Origin: Microvelia longipes
Lineage: Eukaryota > Arthropoda > Insecta > Hemiptera > Veliidae
Assembly (NCBI GenBank): GCA_018340805.1
Contig: JACMZG010000040.1
Location: 507,387 to 571,386, forward strand
Length of the DNA: 64,000 bases
Direction of reading: 5' to 3'
Position 1 is the first letter of the stretch. Each line of letters opens with the position of its first letter. A program made the position numbers and the translations under genes. Shown piece by piece: positions 41,401 to 53,400 of the stretch. The notes under the pieces were generated by a model. That model was given only the letters and a program-made list of their open reading frames with translations. It was not told the DNA's origin and made no database searches.

Positions 41401-44400
41401 AGGAACAGGAGAGGGGTTGATAAAAGGAATCATGCCTGTAGCATGATTACTTTGCTACAGTCCAAGATAAGCTCTAGTCGAAGATAAGCTCAGATCTGAA
41501 ACTAGAGAGAACATGAGAGGGGTTAATCAAAGTGAACTACAGTCCATCGTTTATTACGAAAATTCCCGAGGTCCAATTCGTTTAGTTTGGGAATTGACCA
41601 ATCATAGAACCAAGCCGCTGCCAACCGCTCACATGTAAAAAGAAAAATATCCCTACCACCATAACCGCTGTAGGGAAATAACCTTCTTCCCTACAGTCAT
41701 TCATTTTGTTTGTGATTCGTCTTGTGTTAACAACATTTTGAAAACTACTTTCAAATTAATCATAAAAATGATATTATAAAATAAAACTACACAAATGAAA
41801 TGTAAAAAACATCGCCAAGAAAATACGTGTAAAATAACTTAATTTGTTTACATAGTTTTTTCCCGCTTCCATCTTATTATCTTTAGAATCGGCGGTGCCT
41901 AAACTGACCTGTCAAGATTTTTAAAGTAGTCGATGGACTGTAGCTTTAGCAAGATTATTTCGAACAGGCTTTTTAATACTAAAAGTTACTCATAGGATAC
42001 GATTTATTTCTAATTACTTATGGTTTATTTAATTAATAGAAGAATCAGTTTCCGGTCGATACTTGCTGTTGTTGTGTAGGAATATCCCAGGACGGGTTAC
42101 ATCATCAGCAGCTCTCAACCAATTTTAGTTATATCTGTAAATTACCTTTTTATGGCGAGGTTCAAAGTAAGCTTGAAAATGCTCATTACAGCAGAGAGTG
42201 TATTACTCAACTGTAAACTATTCTTCAAATAAAATTAAGCTTAGCTTAGCTGATTCTTGAGACGTGAATGCAACCGCTTAAATATGTAACACGAAACCTA
42301 CCTCACAAGTGTAATTTTAAATTTTGAATGCGCTGGAATGTTGGGAATAATTAATTTTGAAGGTGTACTAAAAGAAAAAGGAGGAAGAGCCCTATGAAGA
42401 TAAGGAGAGGGCTTGTGAAGATAAGAGAGTTGTGTCCCTGAGTCAATCACGTGACCCTGAGAAGCCAAGTTATAAGTATTTGAAAGTTATGCATTTTGCG
42501 TGCGCTGCAGGCATATTGCTTACTTAGTCTACCCACAAAACCTGCAGGGTTTTGTGGGTAGACTAAGTACGCAATACATTTGTGTATGACCTATATTGCC
42601 GCTGCCCCACGGAGCCCAGCTTTAACGTCTATGCGAGAGACGCCCAACAAATGCAACAAGTAAAATGCTTCGCTTTATCAGGGAACTGTTCTATTATATG
42701 AAATTGATTATTAATAATGGCTCGACATAATGTCCAAGCTCTGTCGGCGTCCTGATTTGTTGGACATAATAAAGCAGAGTGAGGATGTGACGAAGGTCGG
42801 ATAATGGATCATATCCCAGATGTAACTTAGCACTTTACTGGTTACATCATTAGATGTCTCTCCCACTATCCATTGTGTCAACTATTCATGTTTTGCAAAA
42901 CTCGGTGGTATCAAATAATATTACGAGGGTGTCATCATATTTTATGATTAAGGTTCTAAATTATGGTATAATGGTTTTTCCGTCATCGGAAAATCCACTT
43001 TTAATCATGAAATTTTGTTTTCGGTCTTACATATGAAGTGTTATGGGTATAGGCCATTTAAGACCTATGCAACTACCATTACTGTTATAACATCGTTTTT
43101 CGGTCTTAATTTAATGTCTATTGTTAATCTTTCCGTCCCAGGGTGGAGATAATGATTCAGAAATGCTGGACGGTGGCCTGAGCACTGAAGAAGAAGAAAC
43201 CGTCACCGAAGTCGCCGTTTCGGAAAAAACTCTCAAATTTAAAATATCAACAGAAAGCTCTAGGTTAGTTTTGTCATTTTTATTTAAGAACCAAACCTTC
43301 CTAAAGGAGTTAGATCCTTTGAGAATCCTTAAGGAATCCAACTTTAATGGTTCCTTAAGAGACTTTTAGAATTTAGTTGTCTTGTAGCCTAAGCAAAAGA
43401 CACATGTTCGTTGCATGATAACTTCCATGTAATATGAGATGTCACTATTTCGTAGCGATCGTTAATATGCTTTACGTGGCAGTATGTACGTTTAAATATC
43501 AACTTGCTTGTTTAGCTCAGTTGTTAACGCATCTGACTGGTAATGCAAAGGTCTTTGGTTCGCATACAAGTCATAATTAGGATATTTACTACTATTTAGT
43601 GTCACAAGGTTAAGACACAGCATGCAAAGCACTCTACGCACTAATTATTGCTTGAAACCCTAATTGAATCTATCAGATTAATAATTGACCGAAGTATAAT
43701 TATTTATTATTTCCCCTACAAAAACACTAGTGTAAGTAAAGCCAAGTCAAGTGTAAAAAGAATGGAGATCTTATTCTAAAGAGTAAAAATTTTAGTAAGT
43801 CCCAAGGAGAGAATTAGGCGTAGTCTCTATTAAGAGTCAAAAGCTGTAGGTGTTATAGTTGTAACAATTGCGGCCACCTGATGACAGCTTTGTTAAGGGT
43901 CCTGTTATTTGAGAAAGCACCATTGCATGATCCATTGCATTGACAGTTTTAATGCAATGGATAGTCGAAATAGAACTTTGACTAATCAATTCTATTGACA
44001 CTACAGAGTCTATGGTTGTTTAGTGGATTGATAAGTAGAAATTGATCATTTATTTTAAGGAATAGAGCCTTATCTATAGTCGTAGGTATCCTTTTCAGAT
44101 TTTTGACTTAAAACTATACTTGGAACTAAAAGATGTTGAGCAATACCATTCATCTTGGGAGTTGGCGAAATGGGACCCTTCTTGCCTTATGATTTTTGTC
44201 TCTTCTCTTATGTTACTGCTGCTAAAACGTCTTTTCGTCAACTGGGTGAAACCCTACTGTCATAAATTATTTCCCTTCAATGTTTATTGTCCTCCAGTTC
44301 AGGAAGGAAATCATACCCAGGGTCTCGAAAAGGATCACGAGAGCGTTCACACGATCAAGATCTATCGTGGAGTTTAAGAGGATCGGATTCAGGAGAAAAG

Positions 44401-47400
44401 CGGTCATGGGAAGGTTGCGAGGCGTGTAGTAGAAGACAAACGGGACGAAGTCAAAGCTTGGTAGAGCCACCGGGTGGTGCTAGTGGTGTCATGTCAAAGA
44501 GCAGGTCAGTTCCATACGTCTTGATATCAATCAGTATTGGCTTGTTACGAAACAGATCAAGCCAATTAGTTTTTATTCTTTGTATTTCATCAACAATTAT
44601 TTGTGTACAAAATAACTACTTTAATCACTGCAATTATGCTAGCTTTTTATAAAACATGTTACAAAATTTATATACTTGTATGAATGGTATCGTATGCAAC
44701 TTCTAGATTGTAGTAACTTTTAGAGAATATAATTTTTTAATATGTTGATTTAATCTGTAGATAGTTGCGAATAACACTTTGTACACTTTGCACTGTATAG
44801 TAGCAAACAATATGATTGGTTCATATTGAACCAATCATATTGAAGATTCTTAGAATGTTTGAGTTCCAAGAATCTTATTATGTTGTTAACATATTGATGC
44901 AGATTTTGTTTAAAGCTCTAAAAGAAACAAAACAAAATGATTGGTTGAATTCAAACCTTTTGCAAGTCACGTAAGAAATCAATCAATCATACTTTTATGT
45001 TGTTAACTCATTGATGTAGTCTTTTGCTTTACTGAGCTCTAGAAGAAACAAAACAAAATGATTGGTTGAATTCTAAACTTATGCAAATTACGTAAGAAAT
45101 CAATCAATCATATTGTTATGTTGTTAACTCATTGATGTAGTCTTTTGCTTTACTGAGCTCTAGAAGAAACAAAACAAAATGATTGGTTGAATTCTAAACT
45201 TATGCAAATTACGTAAGAAATCAATCAATCATACTTTTATGTTGTTAACTCATTGATGTAGTCTTTTGCTTTACTGAGCTCTAGAAGAAACAAAACAAAA
45301 TGATTGGTTGAATTTTAAACTTATGCAAATTACGTAAGAAATCAATCAATCATATTGTTATGTTGTTAGCACATTGATGAAGTCTTTTGCTTTAATGAGC
45401 TCTAGAAGAAATAAAACAATATGATTGGTTCAATTCAAATCTTATGTAAGAAATTAACCAATCATATTGTTATGTTGTTAACACATTGATCCAGTCATAC
45501 ATGTACACATTGAAACAAGAAATCATATAATTTTAATAATAATGTATCGTTATTTCCATCAAAATTATTTACATGATGTTCTAAATTGTTTTAGTATAAG
45601 CAAACTTTTATAAAACGGTGGATATCATTTCAGATCGGTTTCAGCAGGAGGTTCACCAGACGGCATCAGGGATTTTCATCACCACCACCATCATCATCAC
45701 AGTGATTCATCCAAGCCACACGATCAACAACCACTTAAAACTATTGGTAAGTCGGGTTTTCAAACTTCTATTGAGCATTAATTGTATTACCTAATAGTCC
45801 AAGAGCCAGACCTAAAAAAAATTGACTCATTTTGTACTACTTCAAACCAAATTTTTCAGAAAATATACTTTAAATTATGAAAAAAAACATAGTCTGCCTA
45901 TCCAGAGTGGAGCCCTTCATATGATTGCGCATGCTCAAAATTTTATAAAATCGCACTAATTCCAGTTTTCTTGAAATAAGTGGTTCCCAGTGCATCGTGT
46001 GCAAAACATGGAAAGAACATTTTTTAAAATTGATAAAATGTTCTATAAAACGAGTGTTTAATCATCAAAATCGGATGACTACAACCAAAGTTATGGCTCT
46101 TTCAAAAACACCAAAAAATGGTTAATTTATGCAAAATTAGCGATTTTTTTTAGAAAAAATATTGGCTTTTTGTGCATTTTTTTGGCCATGTACAAATGTT
46201 ATAACTTGTTGTATTCAAAACTCTCGTTTTATAGAAAATTTTATCAGCTTTAAAAAAAGTTCATGTTTTGCACACGACCTACAGGGAACCACTTATTGCA
46301 AGAAAACTGAAATATGTGCGATTTTCTAATATTCTGAGTGAGCACATTCGTATGAAGGGCTCCACTCTAGATGGGCAGACTATGCTTTTCCTTTATAATT
46401 TAAGGTATATTTTCAAAAAGATTTGGTTAGAAGTTGTACAAAATGAGTCACATTTTTTAAGCCTGGCTCTTGGACAATAATAATTGGGTATTTTTGAGGT
46501 CATGTGAAAATGAGATATTGGGTAACTAGACTCCCAAGTTAACAATTGTAAAAGAAACGGTTGAAGGGGGAAGTCGGTAATCTAGCCGTGTAGGGTTATA
46601 TTATCCGTGGTTATTTTGACACTTCCAGCCACGCAAACCCAAAATTCGCGAGTAAAGTCACTTGTTGATTCTATTCCACTATAGTTTTGACCATCATTGA
46701 CCAAAAATACAGCTGGGTCATTCCATATCTAATCAACACTGGTAAAACACGTGATATCTCCAATTTTAATATAATTTGGCTAACAGGTAGGCACCATAGA
46801 AGGAAGAAAAAAACCTTGATTTTTAGCTCATTTCGTGTAGCCATATTGCCACAGTAGGGTGGCGAATTATCCAAAAAATGAGATTTTTCAACATTTCTTT
46901 GACTACAAAAATGGCTGTATTTAAAATTCTGCATGGGATATGATTTTTATTTTGGTGGCGTTTTAAAGCTTAAAATAAGCCCTTTCAAATAGATTCTACA
47001 TACTTTGGATAATTAGTAACAAGTTTTTATTATGAGCAAATATCAAATAAAAATGCTAATATCTCTAAAAGCCAATTTTTAAAAATTCCTAAAATGAGCT
47101 TAAATTGTTAGTAAAATGTCGTTGAAGTTTCATTTTGAGATCACCATGGGATTGGACTTGGTGTGTCAAGGTATGTCAAAGTGTAAAAAAGTTAAGATTT
47201 ATCACATAATTATTGATAGAAATTGGAAAAAATGTGACATTTTTACACATCCATTTTTTTAGTCAAAGAAATGTTGAAAAATTACATTTTTTGGAATATT
47301 CACCACCCTACTGCAGCAATATGGCTGCACCAAATGAGCCAAATCTGGGTTTATTCTTCCTTATATGGTGCCTACCTGACAGCCAAATTATATTAAAATG

Positions 47401-50400
47401 GGTGACATCGAGTCCAATAATGTAATTCAATTTGTTTTTCAATTTTATATTTAAATAACATTGTTTTTCATAAATTCAGCCATCTTTTGTTTTGATTAAT
47501 TTGAATAATATTATTGGTTGGCCAGCAATTTGAACTATGAAAACCAGCGAAAATAAATTTCTCTAAAGAAAAAAAAAAAAAAACGCTGTAAAACTGTTTG
47601 AAAAAACTATTTGAACGGAAATAGTTTATTTTATTGCTACCAGATGACCCCTTAGTGCTAGCGTTAGGCTTAAAACTCTTTTAATCCATTTAAGATACAT
47701 TAAGCCTGACAATAGCTGCTACGGTACCCTTTGGGCAGTCGAGAAGTCGGTCAGTCCCCACACTCCATGGACCGGTGCCATGGGCTAGGCTTCGTCACCG
47801 AAAGAAGGTGACGTACCTTCGGATGATCAGGAGCCATCCCCTTTTAGGGGTGTTAGCTGCTTTGGCCTCGTCTAGAGGCCGTCGCGTTTCCCCTCTGTTG
47901 ACACAAAAAAAAAAAAAAAAGATCCATTAATTTTTATATTTGTATATGTATATTACATCCACATAAGTGGCTTTTGTAATAAATAAAAAGAAATAAATAA
48001 ATAAGCCCGACACCCTTGTTTTACTGGTTTCATATCTCGTTTTGATCATCCTCTAATTCTATTTTTCTTTCCGGCAGGTGAAGGATGCTTGTTAAAGGAA
48101 ACATCACCTCCGGTCGTTACCGTACAACCGGCAACTGTTGAAGTGGTTGAAAATGGTGAATCCAAGAAATCATCACCTGGTGGACTGATTAGAAGACTTA
48201 AATCTTTAGGTAATACCGAACTTGGCAAAATTAAGAATTTATCACCATGCCAGTTGCTACTTAGCATGGCGTTCAATAATTTTTTTTTGTTTCTTGTCAT
48301 ATTCAAACTTCACTCATGAAAATTTATACTTTTCCTCATTTATGCCATAGCTATCTAGGAAAAGTATTGTGTTTGCAAAGAAATCAGAAATAGGGATGTC
48401 ACCTGAGAGAAGTGATTTCCACAAAGTTGTCTGTCTGTGTGTGTGTGTGTCTGTTTGTCATTATCGTAGCTCAAAAAAATGAACATAAAATTGACAAAAA
48501 TTGAAATTTGAAAAAAACATGAAATTTGGTACCAGCTTAGAATAATACTATATATAGAAGGAGCACTACTGATAACACGAAAGCCAGTTCACTGGTGCAC
48601 CTTAGTGATGCTGCCAACCTAACAATATACAATTTTCTAAAAAAAAGTTCGCAATACTTCCAGTTGCTGAATTATTATGTTCTATTATTAATTAATGATT
48701 GATTACTCATAAAATAATAATATAAATATTGGTGCATTACAATATTTAAAGCATTTTAAATTGTAGTTTAACGTATTTATTAAAATTATTTATAAAAAAT
48801 AGCCCTCGTCAACTAAATGTAGATTCTTGTATTCCGCCACCCTTTTTGCCATCTAAGACCAGTTTTTATAAATAACTCAGCAGGTGTTTTAAGTTATTAT
48901 ATTTGTTCTTTACGATCTTCTTTATTAATAGATATTTATGACACATATTAAAATAATGTTTTGTTGTCAGGTTGGCAGCATTACTTAGGTGCACCAGTCA
49001 ACCGGCTTTCGTGTTATCAGTGGAATTACATTGTGTTTACGGTCCTGTGCTCCTTCTATATATAGTATTATTCTAAGGGTACCAGTGTATCTCTGACTCA
49101 CTCCCCCCCCCCCACAGGGAGTGTGTCAAAAATATGTTTCCCAACCACAAAAATACGTTTCAAGAAAGTTTTATTAATTTCTCAAACAGATTAAATATAT
49201 TTGAATCAAACTTGGTGCAAAAATCAACCTTGGGGAGGGCTGGAGCCCTATTGAAAAGCAGGTTGTTCTGACACCATTAACCAGGTTTGCGTAGTCAGCA
49301 AATTTTTTTGAAATAAATGGTAAAGTTCAAGGTTAAAATTGTACAATATATGTATTTTGGGGTGCTGAATCAAATAAAACCAGTCCGAGGTTGATATGAT
49401 CAATCTAAGTGACCAAAAAGTTGAAAAACCATGGAAAATAACTGAAAACAAAAATAACAGTATTAAAAAAATAATTTTTGAGTAGGGTGTCATTTTCTAT
49501 GTTTTTGGGGTGTTGAATTGTACAAAACTGGTCCAAAAATACAACAACCTAAAATTATGAAAAAGTAAAAAAATGGTAAATCACTAGATAACCTAATATA
49601 ACAAAATTATATCAGGAAGACAAAATTCAAGATATCCAAGACAAGACTAAAAAAATCAAGACTCTGCTTTTCTCAAAATTAAAAGATATACCAAATACAC
49701 TTCAATTGAAGAACTAAGGTGAGCTACTGTGTGGCTAACTACGTGGCTACTGTGTTGTGTGAGTGCAAAGCCGTTATAAATCTCAGACCATTAACGCCAA
49801 ATTTATTAATGTTTGGGGAAAATAGGTCATTTGGAACGGTTGATATAGATGAAATTGACGCAAAAAATTAAATTCGAGGCTAATACAAACAAAAATTAAT
49901 TTTAGAAACCGATTTAGAAATGAATATATGGGACAGCTAATACATAGGCAAATAGGGAATAAGCCTAAATATAGTATTAAGGTTGGAGACTTTGTCTTAA
50001 TTGGCCAAGATAACGTTAAAAGGGTTGATTGGCCCATGGGTAGAGTTATTGAGTTACTTCCCGGTCCCGATGGAGAAGTTAGAGTTGTATCCATTCAGCT
50101 GGGACTTAGCCATGGAAGGAGAAAAATAATTCTCCCAGTTCAGCGAGTTTATCTGCTTGAGGTTGATGCCTAGGAAGAGGAAGAGTTGCAACAGCTTCAA
50201 TCGGACAAAACAAAAGCTGAGGGAACCATAGAGATATATACTAGAGGGGGCATAGCCTATCTTAATACATTGAGAGGCCTGAAACATTTTTAGTGGGGCT
50301 CTCAGGGGCTCTGTGTAACCTCATTGAAACCTCCTCAAAGAAGGAGTTGAGGTTATAAATAATCAATTGTTTTCGGCTTCCCGCAGATTGTTTGTGTTGT

Positions 50401-53400
50401 GATTTGTATTTTAAACATTCTACTATATAATTTACTGTTTTTTTGTTCTATTTATTTGATGAAAATGATAATCGAATGTGGTCAGGTTACTTTTTCGATG
50501 TTTCAAAATTCAACCAATAGGGCCCCTCTAGTAATATATCTCAATGCAGGGAACTCAAAGACAGCACACTCGCTCTAGCAGGATTGTGAAGCCGCTAGAA
50601 AGATTCAACTGCACGTGAGTTGAGTTACATCAACTCAGGTGGGAGTGTGTTGGGATTGAGAAAGCCCAACATGTTTATTTTTTATTTATTTTTTTTCTAA
50701 ATTTGTTAAATTTTGATAGACAAGTGATAATTTAATAAAATTAGACATTCTGTTTTTAGAGTTCAAAGGAATCCGTAAATTATTTATAGTTAGCTTTTAT
50801 AGTTTTTCTTGTTTTCGTAACAAATACTATAAATAAATAAATAAAATATTGATCGTATAATTTTATTAATGATTACAAAACAGAAATAATACTTAATTAC
50901 TAAACTTAAATGGCTTATTAGGAGGTAGACTGAAAGAGGTTCCGGGCAGCCCAGCCTCCCTGAGATCGTTGTCATCGTCTAAAGAAGAAACTGCTGCTAG
51001 AAGAGCCATGACTCTTCCCCACGTCAGGTCTGCTAATAGAACAACTAAGAGATGGAGAACCATCCTCAAAATATCAAAACATCACTCTATTGCATTAGGT
51101 AAGTAAGTAGTAGTAATATGGGGGGGGGGAGTGGTAGTAACTACCAGGCAAGTAGGCTACGTTGTTGGGTCCTTTTTGCCAGCTCCCTAAGATAATGTTC
51201 TACTCCTTTTAATTTCAAGTGTAGGTATATTTCATCTAATCTAACAGAAGAGCCGTGAATTTCTATTGTTCCTCTCATGCTTTTTTCAAGCAATCATACA
51301 TATTTTCACTGACTCTTATAGTATAGTGTAATCTGGGAACAACACGTGCCCTCGCTGTTAAACCAAATCTCCATACACTTTAAACTACAAGGCAGAAACA
51401 GTATAGTATTATAGTGAATCTAAAATGAGGGTCCTAAATTTTGCCTATACCCAGTTTCATTTAGGGTAAGGGATCTTTAACGAGTACCTGACAACGCACA
51501 TGCTTAAGACCACCGGCTTTACGTCCCTTCTGAAGGACATGGTATGCAGAATTTTTATCCCTCTCATAAAAATCCCAGAGCCCGTGCTGGGATTGAACCC
51601 ATGACTAAAGTCCATTCATTCTGTGTATTGGCCGCGTACTTTAACCACTACAAAACGGGTGACTCTTGCGTTAGGTAAGATTGCAGATGGTATCCACTTT
51701 TCATACTTGGAAAACGTAATGGTCTAAGAGCCAGACCTGAAAAAATGTGATTACTTTAGTACTACTTCAAACCAAATATTTGTGAAAATATACCTTAAAT
51801 TGTGAAGAAAAAATTTTAGTTTGCCTATCCAGAGTGGAGCCCTTTGTATGATTGGGCATGCTTAAATTTTTAGAATATCGCACAAATTTCAGTTTTCTTG
51901 AAATAAGAGGTTCCCTGTGAGTCGTGTGCAAAACACGAAGAGAACATTTATTAATGGTAACAAAATTTTATATAAAACGAGTGTTTAATCATCAAAACCA
52001 GATGACTGCAACCAAAGTTATGGCTCTTTCAAAAACACCAAAAAAAATTGTTAATTTACGCAGTCAGCGAATATCTTTGAAAAAATATTGGATTTTTGTG
52101 AATTTCTGCCCATTTAACAAATGTCATAACTTAAGTTGTAGTCATCTAAAACACTCGTTTTATAGAAAATTTTATCAGCTTTAAAAAATGTTCTCTTCAT
52201 GTTGAGCACACAACCTAGAGGGAACCACTTATTACAAGAAAACTGGAATTTGTGGTTCTTCTTGTGTTTACATCGTTTTGAAAACAACTTTCAATTAATC
52301 TTAAAAATGATATTTTAAAATAAAACCATACAAAAGAAATGTGAAAAAACATCACCAAGAAAACACGGGTAATATAACCTGATTTGTTTACATTGTTTTT
52401 TCCCGCTCCCTTCTTTCAGGGATTTTTTTTTCTTAAGAACCAGCGGTGCCTAAACTGACCCGTCAAGCAATACAAGTAAGCTTGTATAGATTAGAAGCTT
52501 GTCACCTCTACTATTATTAGAAAGAAATAAAAAACTAAATCTTGGACAAACTTCCTAATCTTGAGATCCATGTATTCTGGACATTACAACATTGGAGTGT
52601 GCAGTTACAGTGCTTCCTTGTCCCTATAGAAAAAAAGGAAGCAAAATTTTTAGTGGTATAATAGTTATTTTTATTATAGCAGTGAGACCTTGGATAGAGG
52701 AGAATTTGCTGTCTATGAAATACTGTTTTAAATAGCCATCTAGAGCACAAAACATGTAGCCACAAAGCATGTAGACACAAGTGTATCATGAATGCATCTA
52801 TAAACTTGTCTATTTGCAATTGACGAGACTGTAGAGAGACATTTTATTTATTTTTGATGAACTCCATTCACAAGATGTTATCTTTAAATTTTATGTATAT
52901 TTTATCTTACAATATATAGATGAAGAAAGATGTTTCTGGGATTTATTATTTGGGACAAGAAAAGTTTAGTTCTGTAGTCAGTTAACAGGAGCGCTAGTGT
53001 GTAATTTGTAGTTTCACTATATCACTACTAGAATGCACTTCTATCGTCTTATTACTTATTAGGAAAAGATTATTGTCCTCAAAGAATATATAGATATAGA
53101 AAGATAGTCCTGGGGTTTATTATTTGGGACAAGAAAAGGTTAGTTCCGTCCCAGTTAACAGGAGCGCTAGTGTGTAATTTGGTAGTTTCACTATGTCACT
53201 ACTAGAATGCGCTCCTATCGTCTTATTACTTATTAGGAAAAGATTATTGTCCTCAAGAATATATAGATATAGAAAGATAGTCCTGGGGTTATTATTTGGT
53301 ACAAGAAATGTTAGTTCCGTGGCCAGTTAACAGGAGCGCTAGTGTGTAATTTGGTAGTTTCACTATGTCACTACTAGAATGCGCTCCTATCGTCTTATTA

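Noticed and set aside
43507..43575. Functional tRNA-Thr gene
   Set aside because: The anticodon stem and T loop are disrupted and the acceptor arms match only in part.
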